From JAJDZL01 sp963666625 (GTDB lineage: Bacteria > Pseudomonadota > Gammaproteobacteria > Arenicellales > JAJDZL01), in contig OY762925.1 of NCBI GenBank assembly GCA_963666625.1, positions 868,001-932,000 on the forward strand: DNA of 64,000 bases. Reading direction: 5' to 3'. Under the pieces are notes generated by a model. It made no database searches, was not told the DNA's origin, and saw nothing but the letters and a program-made list of their open reading frames with translations. The position numbers and the translations under genes were made by a program. Every line of letters begins with the position of its first letter. Position 1 is the first letter of the stretch. Positions 27,551 through 37,336 of the stretch are shown piece after piece.

Positions 27551-28627
27551 TCAGTCGTAGGCATTAAGTTCGAATGTTCCATCAGGTTTTGAAGATTCAA
27601 CTCCAACCAGTGCGAGCAGCTCTCCATGTTCAACCAGTCCGCGGTGACAACGTACGAATGCTACGCCGTCGACTGAAAACTCGACACGCACAGCAGGTGT
27701 ATCGATCTGACTGATATTGTGAATATAACCAACAGGGTCTCCGGCAACAACAGAGTCGCCTGGCGAGAACGCAGGTTCAAACAATCCGCGATGCGTCGAG
27801 TGAATGTGTTGGTTCGCATCGATGATCTTGAAAAATTTTGCTTCCTGCTTTTGCAAGAGCTTATCACCTGTGAGCACATTTAGGTGTCGCAAACAATTGT
27901 GAATGCCTTGCTCACCGAATTTGACTGTTTCGGGTGTGGCTTGTCCACCACCACCCAGTTCGGCGGCAATGGAGGGAATTTTGTTGCGTAAAGCAGCTCC
28001 ATTGACGGTCCGGTCGTCATTGAATATCCCCATCAACCAGACAAAAGGACAACCGAATACTTCAGCCAGCTCGACAGTCTGCGCTTGGCGTTCAGGATTA
28101 TCGTCGTAAGTTGCCATTGCGCAAGGCGAAAACCAGAATGCCTTGCCGCCGGAATGCAGGTCGATTGCGACATCGCAGACCGGCATCAACGCCTTTTCGA
28201 TGAAGTGGGCAATTATTTGAGTCGGGGTTCCTTTTGGATCACCTGGAAAAGCGCGATTGAGGTTGACGTCATCAAGCGGCGAAACCCTGGCAGAAGCATT
28301 CAAGGCTGGCGCATTCAATGTTGGAATGACAATAATTCGTCCCTGTACCGCTTCAACGTTGACTTCGTTCAGAAATTTTATCAGCGCGATGGGACCTTCA
28401 AATTCATCGCCATGTACGCCCCCGGTCAGAAGCACCGTCGGACCGTCTCCGTTGACAACCACACCTGCGGGGATGGGGATGTAACCCAGCGCGTACTGGT
28501 TATTGGAATACTTCAGTCGCAAGTCACCGCAACGTTTGCCGGGCGAGGAAAAATCCAGACCAGACTGGACTGGAGTTTTATTCCAAAGCGGGTCTCCGAA
28601 CCGGGTTTTCACGAAACGACTAGTCAT
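27551..28627 (-). CDS. succinylglutamate desuccinylase/aspartoacylase-family deacylase
   Basis: The 358-residue M14-type zinc hydrolase has TGGVHGDEFEG with His72 and Glu75 as metal ligands, VNLNRAFPGDP, and DLHSGG with His158 as the third ligand. A C-terminal beta-barrel-like part (about 250-358: HSTHRGLFEPAFSPGDSVVAGDPVGYI) is typical of the group. It most resembles enzymes that remove an acyl group from an amino acid derivative, such as the DoeB deacetylase of ectoine breakdown. No other ectoine genes are in the window, so the substrate stays open. Confidence 0.8.
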   Translation of the reverse strand: MTSRFVKTRFGDPLWNKTPVQSGLDFSSPGKRCGDLRLKYSNNQYALGYIPIPAGVVVNGDGPTVLLTGGVHGDEFEGPIALIKFLNEVNVEAVQGRIIVIPTLNAPALNASARVSPLDDVNLNRAFPGDPKGTPTQIIAHFIEKALMPVCDVAIDLHSGGKAFWFSPCAMATYDDNPERQAQTVELAEVFGCPFVWLMGIFNDDRTVNGAALRNKIPSIAAELGGGGQATPETVKFGEQGIHNCLRHLNVLTGDKLLQKQEAKFFKIIDANQHIHSTHRGLFEPAFSPGDSVVAGDPVGYIHNISQIDTPAVRVEFSVDGVAFVRCHRGLVEHGELLALVGVESSKPDGTFELNAYD

Positions 28628-28725
28628 TTTGTTTGAAGGTTTTGAGTTTGATACAAAATACTTTGAATTATGTAGACTTCAAGATTTCGAATTTTGCAAA
28701 CTGACATGAACATCGAACTCGGGAA

Positions 28726-28986
28726 TCAGTAAGCGGCTGAATCAAATTTGAAGCCTGTACGATTTCGTCTTGCGACAATGTTTCGCTCAGGTATTCCAGC
28801 GAACAGGTCATGTGGATGTTCAGAAGCCATCTTAACAGCCCCGGGCGGATTCACGACCATCATCATGAATGCAGGGTAGTGTTCGCCGACCCTAAAGTCA
28901 AGAAGACCCATACAGTTGCGTCTTTGGTAGTAACTAGATACTCGACTGCCGGTGTCAATTGCCGGTCCGATCAGTTCTTTCGGCAT
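28726..28986 (-). CDS. small hypothetical protein, possibly a gene remnant
   Basis: An 86-codon frame encodes a sequence with protein-like composition (GLLDFRVGEHYPAFMMMVVN, then NPPGAVKMASEHPHDLFAG). I do not recognise a family. There is no clear ribosome binding site before the ATG. It could be a small real gene or the tail of a decayed one; the neighbouring minus-strand sequence upstream gives no in-frame extension. Confidence 0.3.
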   Translation of the reverse strand: MPKELIGPAIDTGSRVSSYYQRRNCMGLLDFRVGEHYPAFMMMVVNPPGAVKMASEHPHDLFAGIPERNIVARRNRTGFKFDSAAY

Positions 28987-29086
28987 GCAACTCTATCTGT
29001 CATCGTCTGCCTCACCCGAAACCTATGCTACCGGACGATAAACCGTTATGAGTCGGAACTAAGCATTGAATTCAAACAAAATGCAA

Positions 29087-29114
29087 TTTCGGCGATATAT
29101 GTGAATCGCCGAAA
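29087..29114 (-). terminator. hairpin downstream of the peptide-binding protein gene
   Basis: TTTCGGCGAT (29087-29096) and ATCGCCGAAA (29105-29114) form a perfect 10-bp stem with an 8-nt loop, 35 bp after the stop of the leftward gene. The minus strand continues TTGCATTTTGTTTG, T-rich but broken, so it is a plausible intrinsic terminator. Confidence 0.5.
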
Positions 29115-29149
29115 ATGCTGCTGATGTCACGATGAATACAAGTGTCTGA

Positions 29150-30742
29150 CTAACCCTTCTTCCACCAGCGTTCAATCAGTTTGTAGCCGTCGTAGTCCCA
29201 ATTGCCTCCTACCAGTTCGGGAATGCCGACATTGTCAGCGTACCCGGAAACATGGTTTGCGAAAGCATGGATAACAGCACCGCAGTCGTCTCGGGTGATC
29301 GCCTGCATCTCCCAATACATATCACGTCGCTTGTCTTCATCCAATTCGGACCGTGCAGCAACCAGAAGTTCGTTGAACCTGTCATTTTTCCAGTAGGTTT
29401 CGTTCCAGTTGGAGGTCGCTGAATACGCCTGCGTGAACATCCAGTCTTCAGTTGGTCGACCGCTCCAGTAACTTGAACACCATGGATGCTTGAGCCAGAC
29501 ATCTTTCCAGTAGCCATCGTCCGGAACCAGATTCGGCACCAGTTCGATTCCCGAAGCCTTGGCGTGTTCACTGAACAGGACAACCGTATCAACACAGCCA
29601 GCATAAAGTTGGTCGGAAGCACTGAGCTCGACTTTCAAACTACTGAGACCAGCTTGTTTGAGATGCCATTTAGCCTTTTCAGGATCATAGACCCGCTGTT
29701 CGAGCTCGTGGTTGTAGTAACGATTCGACGGTGAGATGGGTTGGTCATTTCCGATACTTCCGAAGCCACTCAGTACCGTATCCAGCACAGCTTCCCGATC
29801 GATCGACAACTTGAGTGCCATTCGAACATCATTGTTGTCAAATGGTGGCAAGTCAGTCCGCATAGGAAAGGTGTAGTGTTTTGGGCTTTGGATGTTCAAA
29901 ATATTGACATTCTCTTGTCTTTCAAGCAATCCGGCAGTCGCCCGATCAATATTGCCGATTACGTCGACAGCACCGGTAACCAGGGCGTTCTGCCGCGCGG
30001 TGGCATCGGCAATCGTCAACAGTTCAGCAGTATCAACAAACGCTCGATCAGACATGAAGTAGTTGGGGTTCCGAGAATATTTTGAGTACTGACCAGGTTC
30101 AAATTCGTCCAGTACGTAGGAACCGCAACCAACGCCGAAAGTTTCGATTTTTCCGTCTTTGGACGGTAGAATCGACAGAACGGAGTCGCTCATAATGACT
30201 GGAAAGTCGACACTGGGATTTTTCAGTTTGAATTTGACAACGTAGTCGCCATCTTTGGAAATTGATTCGACATCTTCGACAAAAGCTTTCATCGAAGACG
30301 CTGAATCGTCGCCCCGATGGCGATTGATTGATACGATCACATCGTCTGACGTAACGTTCTTTCCGTTATGGAAGGTTACACCGCGCTTTAACTTAAAAAT
30401 CCATTCAGTCGGATCAGTGCCTGCTTCATAAGATTCTGCGAGCAACGGAACCAGCTTTCCATCTGGCCGAACCTCAGTCAGCGTACTGTGAATGGTATAA
30501 AACATCATAATACTGTGACCACTGATCAGATGAATCGGGTCTGACGAGTCTGTCGATGAACCATGCGGCATGGCGACGCTAATGTGACCTCCCCTAACAG
30601 GAGTTGACGCAAGCGCCGCGGATCCAACAAACAACTCCGGCACGGTTCCGGCGATACCCACTGCACTGGAGGCTTGCAAGAATTTTCGTCGCGTTACGCG
30701 TTGGCTGGCCAAGTCGAATAAATTTTCGTTTGAAGATTTCAT
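29150..30742 (-). CDS. family 5 ABC transporter substrate-binding protein, Tat-exported
   Basis: The 530-residue periplasmic binding protein is of the peptide/nickel/opine class (SBP_bac_5). A twin-arginine signal is visible: TRRKFLQAS at residues 17-25, a hydrophobic stretch and an ALA-type cleavage region near 45. Family marks include LLAESYEAGTDPTEWIFKLKRGVTFHNGK and DVRMALKLSIDREAVLDTVL. No permease or ATPase genes lie beside it, so it is an orphan or works with a transporter elsewhere. Ligand unknown; the neighbouring deacylase suggests an acylated amino acid or peptide but this is only positional. Confidence 0.88.
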   Translation of the reverse strand: MKSSNENLFDLASQRVTRRKFLQASSAVGIAGTVPELFVGSAALASTPVRGGHISVAMPHGSSTDSSDPIHLISGHSIMMFYTIHSTLTEVRPDGKLVPLLAESYEAGTDPTEWIFKLKRGVTFHNGKNVTSDDVIVSINRHRGDDSASSMKAFVEDVESISKDGDYVVKFKLKNPSVDFPVIMSDSVLSILPSKDGKIETFGVGCGSYVLDEFEPGQYSKYSRNPNYFMSDRAFVDTAELLTIADATARQNALVTGAVDVIGNIDRATAGLLERQENVNILNIQSPKHYTFPMRTDLPPFDNNDVRMALKLSIDREAVLDTVLSGFGSIGNDQPISPSNRYYNHELEQRVYDPEKAKWHLKQAGLSSLKVELSASDQLYAGCVDTVVLFSEHAKASGIELVPNLVPDDGYWKDVWLKHPWCSSYWSGRPTEDWMFTQAYSATSNWNETYWKNDRFNELLVAARSELDEDKRRDMYWEMQAITRDDCGAVIHAFANHVSGYADNVGIPELVGGNWDYDGYKLIERWWKKG

Positions 30743-31358
30743 AATTTCCCACTTCTGATTCTGTATAAATTCATTAAATTGTCAAGCTATTAGACTAAAT
30801 TTTTTCGCTGCAATTTTATAGCAGACATGGACCGAAATGAAAGTACTCAATACATTCAGAGTAAAAATTAGACGATATCATGAATGAGTTTCAAGTGACC
30901 CAAGTCAACGCATTTCAATAAATATGTAAACAGGGAGCGGTAACAATCTTCGGCCTACTTTTGTTATTGATGGTCGCCATGAATTGGGGATGGAATCACC
31001 CTGAACGCTGTGATTCCTGTACGATGTAAATTTCAATTTGTTTAAAACCATCAATTCACGAATACCGCTGACAGAGAACAAGTAGAGGATAGTCTAATCA
31101 TGGTTATTCAAGAAAAGTCAAAGGATTTGGCTGCATCTTTTGTTTGACTTACTTCTAAAAAACACTACAAAGACAAATCGAACTGGAAAATTGCAAAACT
31201 GTCTGAATTAGCTTTTGAAAAGCCGAGCAAGCCTATGTCAATTACGCGCCACTGGAACTTCAGTACAACTCACATTGATGGACATTGGCGAATATGGAAA
31301 AACTCGCGGTCAATGAAAATGACAATTATCGATTCTTGTTCGACTGAACCGAGAGAAA
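30743..31358. other. intergenic region upstream of nadC
   Basis: This 616-bp AT-rich stretch separates two divergent genes. No gene is recognised. A short frame around 31144-31360 reads HYKDKSNWKIAKLSELAFEKPSK but has no start or family resemblance that I can see. Promoters for both neighbours should lie here. Confidence 0.4.
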
Positions 31359-32225
31359 ATGGGTGAGAAGAAGAATTTAGAACCTCCCCGCGACATTTCG
31401 GATGTCGTTCGTGTCGCGTTACACGAAGACATAGGCAATGGTGATGTAACAAGCTGCATGCTTGACGACCACGTCCTTGCCGAAGGCATTGTAAAGGTGC
31501 GGGAACCCGCGATTCTTTGTGGCTCTGCCTGGTTCAATGAAGTGTTCCATCAGACCGATTCGTCAATTCACATCGACTGGCTCTTCAAAGACGGTGATGA
31601 AATCTGCACCGACCAGACAATGTGCCGACTGAACGGAAATGCGCGATCATTGCTCACAGGCGAACGAACGGCTCTGAATTTTCTGCAGACACTTTCGGGA
31701 ACCGCAACTGTGACGAACAAGTTCGTACAAGCAATATCCGGTTATAAGACACGGATTCTCGACACACGCAAAACCGTGCCAGGTCTGCGAAATGCCCAAA
31801 AATATGCCGTTCGTGTCGGTGGTGGTACCAATCACCGCTTTGGACTTTATGACGGAATTCTGATCAAGGAGAATCACCAGTTCGTAACGCGGTCACTCGA
31901 CTCGATCCTGCAGAATTTACCGAACGATCAGGAGTGCCCTTCATTGATCGAAGTGGAAATAGAACGGCTCGATCAGCTTGAAAGTGCTCTACAGTCTGGA
32001 GTAAATCGAATCATGCTCGACAACTTCAACATCGACGATATGACAGAAGCGGTAAAAATCAATGCACATAGGGTTGAACTCGAAGCGTCGGGTAACATCG
32101 ATCTTGATAATATCCGGGAGATTGCACAGACGGGAGTCGACTACATATCGCTTGGAACGATCACTAAAAACTTACGTGCCATCGACTTTACAATGTTATT
32201 TGACGCTGCTGGTGAGGACACCTGA
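31359..32225 (+). CDS. nadC: nicotinate-nucleotide pyrophosphorylase (carboxylating)
   Basis: The 288-residue quinolinate phosphoribosyltransferase makes nicotinate mononucleotide from quinolinate and PRPP in NAD synthesis. Conserved parts are LHEDIGNGDVTS, the RTALNFLQTLSGTAT helix, DTRKTVPGLR with phosphate-binding Arg/Lys, GGGTNHRFGLYDGILIKENH, IEVEIE and the C-terminal VDYISLGTITKN. Full length. It converges on the TlpA-like gene with a 14-bp gap. Another NAD gene, nadE, is 2.5 kb away. Confidence 0.95.
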   Translation: MGEKKNLEPPRDISDVVRVALHEDIGNGDVTSCMLDDHVLAEGIVKVREPAILCGSAWFNEVFHQTDSSIHIDWLFKDGDEICTDQTMCRLNGNARSLLTGERTALNFLQTLSGTATVTNKFVQAISGYKTRILDTRKTVPGLRNAQKYAVRVGGGTNHRFGLYDGILIKENHQFVTRSLDSILQNLPNDQECPSLIEVEIERLDQLESALQSGVNRIMLDNFNIDDMTEAVKINAHRVELEASGNIDLDNIREIAQTGVDYISLGTITKNLRAIDFTMLFDAAGEDT

Positions 32226-32239
32226 CAGTCAAGGCGAAT

Positions 32240-32740
32240 CTATTCACTCTTGGTCAGTTTTTTTAGTTCCTTGACTAGAATCTCTTTGGTTACCGCCGCA
32301 ATTTTGCGATATACAATCTTTCCCTCGGGCGAGACGATGAATGTTGTCGGCATGCCTTTGAGCGGTTCGAATGGTATCAGAGGCTGTTCTCCAATCCGCA
32401 GAACCAGATAGTCCATTTTTAGGGCTTTGACAAAATTCAGCAAGCTCTCAGTGTCGATTTCCTCAAAGTCAATTCCGATCACAACCGGTGTGACGGGATC
32501 AGTAAGCCTTGACATCTCAACTAATTCAGGAATTTCCTCTATGCATGGCGCACACCAGGTCGCCCAGAAATTGACAATCACCCACTGTCCTCGATAATCT
32601 GAAAGGCTGTGGATCTTTCCATGGATGTCGGGCAAGGTGAAATCAACGATTTCTTCCGAAGCGGTCACAGTTGAAGCAAGTATTACGACTGTTGTCAAAA
32701 TAGTGCCGATCCGGACAATCAAACGGTTCAAATTTCTCAT
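32240..32740 (-). CDS. TlpA-family periplasmic thiol-disulfide oxidoreductase
   Basis: From the start at 32740 the protein has 166 residues: a signal segment (about 5-27), then a thioredoxin fold with the active site FWATWCAPC (Cys63 and Cys66) and a cis-proline region GMPTTFIV. It should reduce or exchange disulfides in the periplasm, for instance for cytochrome c maturation. The start is chosen because its ATG overlaps the aat stop in an ATGA arrangement; an ATG six codons upstream lies inside aat. It is last in the minus-strand run with aat and the FemAB-like gene. Confidence 0.88.
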   Translation of the reverse strand: MRNLNRLIVRIGTILTTVVILASTVTASEEIVDFTLPDIHGKIHSLSDYRGQWVIVNFWATWCAPCIEEIPELVEMSRLTDPVTPVVIGIDFEEIDTESLLNFVKALKMDYLVLRIGEQPLIPFEPLKGMPTTFIVSPEGKIVYRKIAAVTKEILVKELKKLTKSE

Positions 32741-33441
32741 GATGCCCCGCATCTCCAACCAGTGTCATTTGAACTAAGTTGAATCCCCTTGTTGACGATT
32801 CTCAGGAATTCAAATCGAGGAATCTCCTCCGCCCCCATACTGTTGAGAAGTGGCGTCGATACCTGACAGTCAATAATCACATAATTCCACTCACGCAATT
32901 TTTCAACTAGGTTAAACAAGGCAACTTTTGACGCGTCAGTCCGGTTGAAAAACATACTCTCACCGAAAAACACCCTTCCCAAACTGACACCGTATAACCC
33001 TCCGACGAGCTGGCCGCCGTACCAGGTTTCCACCGAGTGTGCAAAACCGAGTCTATTGAGTTCGCAGTAAGCGTTGAGCATTCCTTTGGTAATCCAGGTG
33101 TCGACACTTTCTTCTCTCGGTCGTCGGGCGGTCGCACAGTTTCGAATGACGGCTTCAAAATCCTTGTCAATCGTGACCGAATAGCCTCGATTTCGGATAC
33201 TCTTGTGCAGACTTCGAGACACTTTCAACCGGTCTGGAAATAGCACCGTACGGGGATCAGGACTCCACCAGAAGATCAGTTCATCGTGACTGAACCAAGG
33301 AAATATCCCTTGCCTATAGGCCATCAGCAATCTTTCCACCGAGAGATCACCACCAACTGCGACCGGGTGTATCTGATCCCCCGGGGTATCAAGCTTGGGA
33401 AATCCCGGATCCAATGAGTTGGGAGACAGGAACGTAATCAA
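32737..33441 (-). CDS. aat: leucyl/phenylalanyl-tRNA-protein transferase
   Basis: The 234-residue enzyme attaches Leu or Phe from charged tRNA to N-terminal Arg or Lys of proteins, marking them for ClpAP by the N-end rule. Family marks are GGDLSVERLLMAYRQGIFPWF, WWSPDPRTVLF, SVETWYGGQLVGGLYGVSLGRVFFGESMF and FIDCQ-like IIDCQVSTPLLNSMGAEEI. Full length. It overlaps both neighbours by 4 bp, so the three genes form one operon. Confidence 0.96.
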   Translation of the reverse strand: MITFLSPNSLDPGFPKLDTPGDQIHPVAVGGDLSVERLLMAYRQGIFPWFSHDELIFWWSPDPRTVLFPDRLKVSRSLHKSIRNRGYSVTIDKDFEAVIRNCATARRPREESVDTWITKGMLNAYCELNRLGFAHSVETWYGGQLVGGLYGVSLGRVFFGESMFFNRTDASKVALFNLVEKLREWNYVIIDCQVSTPLLNSMGAEEIPRFEFLRIVNKGIQLSSNDTGWRCGAS

Positions 33442-34645
33442 TTCCCGGCCTTCCTGCCCCTGGCATATGGAGAGAAGTCGCAGAGATATTCCTGACGGAC
33501 ATCCATGCTGTGTGACTCCTCAATGGTATAGTGGCGTATTGCTTCTGAAAACTGCAGATTGTTGAACATGTGCGCGGAATAACATACTTCCGGCAAAAAT
33601 CCCCGGCTCAGCTTGTGTGTACCTTGAACACCAGCGTGACATTGGCTGAATCCATTTTCAATACAGTATTCAATGGCGGAGTAATAGCAAATTTCAAAAT
33701 GTAGATTGGGTACGATTTCCAATGCACCCCAGTAGCGTCCAAACAGTTTTCCGCCACCTTGATAGAACAGTCCGCTTGCGATGGGTCGATTGTCTTGCTC
33801 AGCCATGATGAGTAGCAGATTTTCCGGCATGGACTCCCTGATCATATGAAACAAGTTACGGTTCAGATATCGAAATGAATCATATTTGCGGGTGGTGGTG
33901 TAATAGCAAAGGTGAAAGGAACGCCAATGATAATCCTGCATGTCAGTGCCCGGAATCACCGTGATCTCTATGCCCTTATCACTGATTGACTTTCTCTCGT
34001 GTCTGATTTTCTTCCGCTTTCTGCTCGACAGGGTTGACAGAAACTCTTCCATGGAGCGATAACCGTAATTCGTCCAGACAAAACTGATGTTGCTGCGCCG
34101 TGGGATCAGATCCCTGCTGCTGAAATAATCGAGCTCATCTGGATTCAGAAAGAGCAGATGCAACGATGACAGATTCGAATGTCTGGCTTCGCTCAGACAG
34201 GCCTCAGTCAGTTGATTTCGCACTTCGTCGGTTGGAGCGTCGGGTGCTGTGAGTAGTTTCGGAGCAGGCAGACCGGTGAACGGTGATACCGACACCAGCT
34301 TCGGATAGTACTGCAGACCATGACGAAAATAAGCGTTTTCCCACTGCCAGTCAAATATAAACTCTCCCCACGAGTGATATTTCTGGTACAGAGGCAACGC
34401 ACCGACCAGGGTGAATCCAGACCGTCTGAATTTCGTAATACAATATGCATCGGACGCCACCCTGTTTCCTCTGAAACGCATCCAGACTGTTCCATGGCGT
34501 TGAGGAACTCGTGGCGTAGAAATGGACTATCCAGCGGTACACACCGATTCCATTCATGTGCACTGACTTGGTTGATTGACTGGATGATTTCCTGCTTGAA
34601 CAAATCCTTTCCGTTGTCGCTGCGAGTTGTCGATTGACGCTCCAT
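33438..34645 (-). pseudogene. FemAB/GNAT-like acyltransferase gene with a frameshift
   Basis: The product is of the bacterial peptidoglycan-synthesis-like GNAT family (PF04339 type, about 380-400 residues). The first part (34645 to about 34420) reads WNRCVPLDSPFLRHEFLNAM and GWRPMHIVLRNSDG; the rest, in the next frame, reads TLVGALPLYQKYHSWGEFIF and runs to 33438. The shift lies within about 34413-34425, and one base too few or too many explains it. Everything else looks intact, with HAGVQGTHKLSRGFLPEVCYSAH near the end. It is either a recent pseudogene or a single-base sequence error. First gene of the aat-tlpA-like operon. Confidence 0.82.
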
Positions 34646-34688
34646 TTCTCAACTTATTCACGATTGGACCACGATAAAAGTATACCTG

Positions 34689-36311
34689 ATGGCTTCAGAA
34701 TTTGGCATTGCGTTGGCCCAGTTGAATCTGGTCGTTGGCGATCTTGAAGGCAATCGGAATCGAATCATTACCGCTGCCACCGACGCTCGCGACAGACTGA
34801 ACTGCCGGTTTGTACTCTTCCCCGAACTGACCATTTGCGGGTATCCTCCTGAAGACCTGCTTCATCGCAAAAGATTCATCGATGATTGTGAATCGGTGAT
34901 GCAGACGCTGATCGATGCCGTACCCGGAATTGCTATGTGCGTCGGGCACCCCCACCGCGAGTCCGGCAGACTCTTCAACGCCGCGAGCTTAATTGATGGC
35001 GGCAGGCGGCTTTCCACCTACCACAAACAGCTGCTTCCGAACTATGGCGTTTTCGACGAGAAGAGATATTTCAGTGCGGGTGATGCGTCTGTGGTACAGG
35101 AGATTGACGGAGTACGGATTGGCCTGACGATCTGCGAGGATGTCTGGGAAGACGGTCCGGTGGAGCAATCTGTCGCCAATGGTGCACAGGTGATATTCAC
35201 ATTGAACGGGTCACCATTCGACACCGCCAAAATCGCTTACCGAGAAAATGAAATTGTCACCGCCCGCGCCCGAACGAACAACGTCAGCATCGTATACGTG
35301 AACCTCGTCGGCGGTCAGGACGAACTGGTTTTCGACGGCGGTTCTCTGGTTTCCGATGCGACCGGTACGATTGTCTCCAGGGCTGCACATTTCGAAGAGA
35401 CGGTATTGCGCTCAACTTTTTTCAGAGGTAACCAGATAACGCCGGTTCCGGATTCAGTTGCATCGGTTCCGGAACACGTTCAAGGTGTTTACAGTGCAAT
35501 CAAACTCGGGGTCGCGGACTACATTGGCAAGAACGGATTCAAAGGTGCTGTGCTGGGGTTGTCGGGTGGGATCGATTCGGCTCTCACGTTATGTCTTGTT
35601 GCCGATGCAATCGGACCGGATAATGTGGAGGCGATATTGATGCCATCGCGATATACCGAACAGGTCAGTGTCGATGCGGCGGTCGAGCAGGCTGAAAAAC
35701 TCGGCGTATCCTACTCGATCATCTCAATCGAACCGATATTTGAAGCATTCCTGAATCAGCTCTCTCCTGTATTTGACAAATTTGATCCGGATGTCACCGA
35801 AGAGAACATACAGGCACGCTGCCGCGGGACACTTCTGATGGCAATATCGAACAAGAAGAAAAAAATTCTGATCACCACCGGTAACAAAAGCGAAGTGGCT
35901 GTGGGGTACGCCACCCTCTACGGGGACATGGCCGGTGGATTCGCTCCGATCAAGGATGTACCGAAGATGCTGGTCTATGAGCTGGCGCGATATCGTAACA
36001 ATCACATTGACCATGTCATCCCTGAAATCGTGTTTGAACGCGCCCCTACGGCTGAGCTGGCGAAAGATCAGCGCGATACCGATTCATTGCCGGATTACGC
36101 GTTGCTTGACGCAATTCTGGAACAATATATTGAAGAGGAAAAGGATCCCGAGCGAATCACGCAAGCCGGATTTGATACCGAAACGGTCCATCGGATTGTC
36201 GGGATGGTAAAACGGAATGAATACAAGCGCAGACAGGCACCGCCGGGTGTAAGGATTACAGTAAGGGCATTTGGGCGCGACCGGCGCTATCCGATCACCA
36301 ATCGCTATTAG
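34689..36311 (+). CDS. nadE: glutamine-dependent NAD+ synthetase
   Basis: The 540-residue enzyme amidates deamido-NAD. The N-terminal nitrilase-type glutaminase domain (about 1-255) has the Glu-Lys-Cys triad in FPELTICGYPPEDL, HKQLLPNYGVFDEKRYF and LTICEDVW. The C-terminal synthetase domain has the ATP pyrophosphatase loop LGLSGGIDSALT (about 288-299), TGNKSEVAVGYATLYGDMAGGF and the RAPTAELAKDQRDTDSLPDY segment. Both domains complete. It ends overlapping bamD tail to tail by 4 bp. Confidence 0.96.
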   Translation: MASEFGIALAQLNLVVGDLEGNRNRIITAATDARDRLNCRFVLFPELTICGYPPEDLLHRKRFIDDCESVMQTLIDAVPGIAMCVGHPHRESGRLFNAASLIDGGRRLSTYHKQLLPNYGVFDEKRYFSAGDASVVQEIDGVRIGLTICEDVWEDGPVEQSVANGAQVIFTLNGSPFDTAKIAYRENEIVTARARTNNVSIVYVNLVGGQDELVFDGGSLVSDATGTIVSRAAHFEETVLRSTFFRGNQITPVPDSVASVPEHVQGVYSAIKLGVADYIGKNGFKGAVLGLSGGIDSALTLCLVADAIGPDNVEAILMPSRYTEQVSVDAAVEQAEKLGVSYSIISIEPIFEAFLNQLSPVFDKFDPDVTEENIQARCRGTLLMAISNKKKKILITTGNKSEVAVGYATLYGDMAGGFAPIKDVPKMLVYELARYRNNHIDHVIPEIVFERAPTAELAKDQRDTDSLPDYALLDAILEQYIEEEKDPERITQAGFDTETVHRIVGMVKRNEYKRRQAPPGVRITVRAFGRDRRYPITNRY

Positions 36312-37135
36312 CGGAAGGCACCGAAAAGCAAGGGTTTTGTACTACGCTCTACGATCTCCTCATCCAGTACGATCCGCTCGTTACCGAGATATTTGCTACC
36401 CGGATAATTGAAGGACAGCACTCTTCGATTGTCCGCAGCCAGTTCGTCAAGCTCGAGCTGCTCGTAGGCATAGATAAGAATCGCCAGTGCTTCTTCGGTA
36501 TGGGGTGACGTCTTGTAGCGCAGAAGCACTTGCTTGGCCCGATTGATCGCGCCGACGTAGGCTTTCCGATACAGATAGAACCGTGCGATCCGCAAGTCGT
36601 GACGGGCAAAGGTGTTGATCAGGTCTACAAGAATCCTGCGCGAAGACTCCGCGTATTCGCTGAACGGAAAACGCTCGATCACTTCATTGAATGCCGCATA
36701 GGCCTCTCTAGCTGACTCCGCATCGTGATCACTGAACTGCTCCTGCGTCTTGAAATACTTCTCACCGATTCTCGGTGCTCGCAATGGCAGATGGGCCAGA
36801 CCTTTCAGGTAATACGCATAATCGATATGGGGATGGGTCGGATGCAAGGCCAGAAAATCATCCAGACACGGTACGGCTTCATCAGAATTCTTCATCTTAT
36901 AGTGCGCGTAGCAGATTTCCAATTCGCCCTGTGTGGTAAAGTCACCGAACGGGTACGCCGCCTTGAGCTCATCATAACGCTTGATTGCCTGTTCGTAATT
37001 TCCTGAATCCAAAGCGGAGTATGCGCGCTCGTACATTGCGCTCTCGGAGCGAATCTTATCTTTTTTACCACCGCATCCAGCAAGAGTGAGTGCAGTCAAA
37101 GTTACCAGGATAAGAACGATTCGATTGAACTTCAT
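36308..37135 (-). CDS. bamD: outer membrane protein assembly lipoprotein BamD
   Basis: The TPR lipoprotein is an essential part of the BAM complex that inserts beta-barrel proteins. From the preferred start at 37135 (MKFNRIVLIL) it has a lipoprotein signal with lipobox LAGC near residue 20 and then TPR repeats (YERAYSALDSGNYEQAIKRY onward). HIDYAYYLKGLAHL and FNEVIERFPFSEYAESSR are typical of BamD. A longer in-frame ATG at 37180 would add 15 polar residues before the signal and is unlikely. It is divergent from rluD, as in many gammaproteobacteria. Confidence 0.93.
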   Translation of the reverse strand: MKFNRIVLILVTLTALTLAGCGGKKDKIRSESAMYERAYSALDSGNYEQAIKRYDELKAAYPFGDFTTQGELEICYAHYKMKNSDEAVPCLDDFLALHPTHPHIDYAYYLKGLAHLPLRAPRIGEKYFKTQEQFSDHDAESAREAYAAFNEVIERFPFSEYAESSRRILVDLINTFARHDLRIARFYLYRKAYVGAINRAKQVLLRYKTSPHTEEALAILIYAYEQLELDELAADNRRVLSFNYPGSKYLGNERIVLDEEIVERSTKPLLFGAFR

Positions 37136-37336
37136 AGAATTTCTGAAATTTCCGGTCATGTTTGGTCGATATATCCGCAAATTAGTCTGTAATCTGTACC
37201 GATATCGTCATTCCAACGAAGATATTGGATTTAGCGGTATCATTATACAAAGTCAAATTTTGCCAACTGCCCAATAACAATCTCGACGACGAACCGGCTG
37301 TTGGTTTGAATTTCGCAGTCTCAGAGGTTTCAGGAT

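Larger units (their letters stand above)
28628..29149. other. intergenic region with a short open frame and a hairpin
   Basis: This 522-bp region lies between two minus-strand genes. It contains the unassigned frame at 28726-28986 and a 10-bp hairpin at 29087-29114. The rest is AT-rich and featureless, and should contain the promoter of the deacylase gene. Confidence 0.4.
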
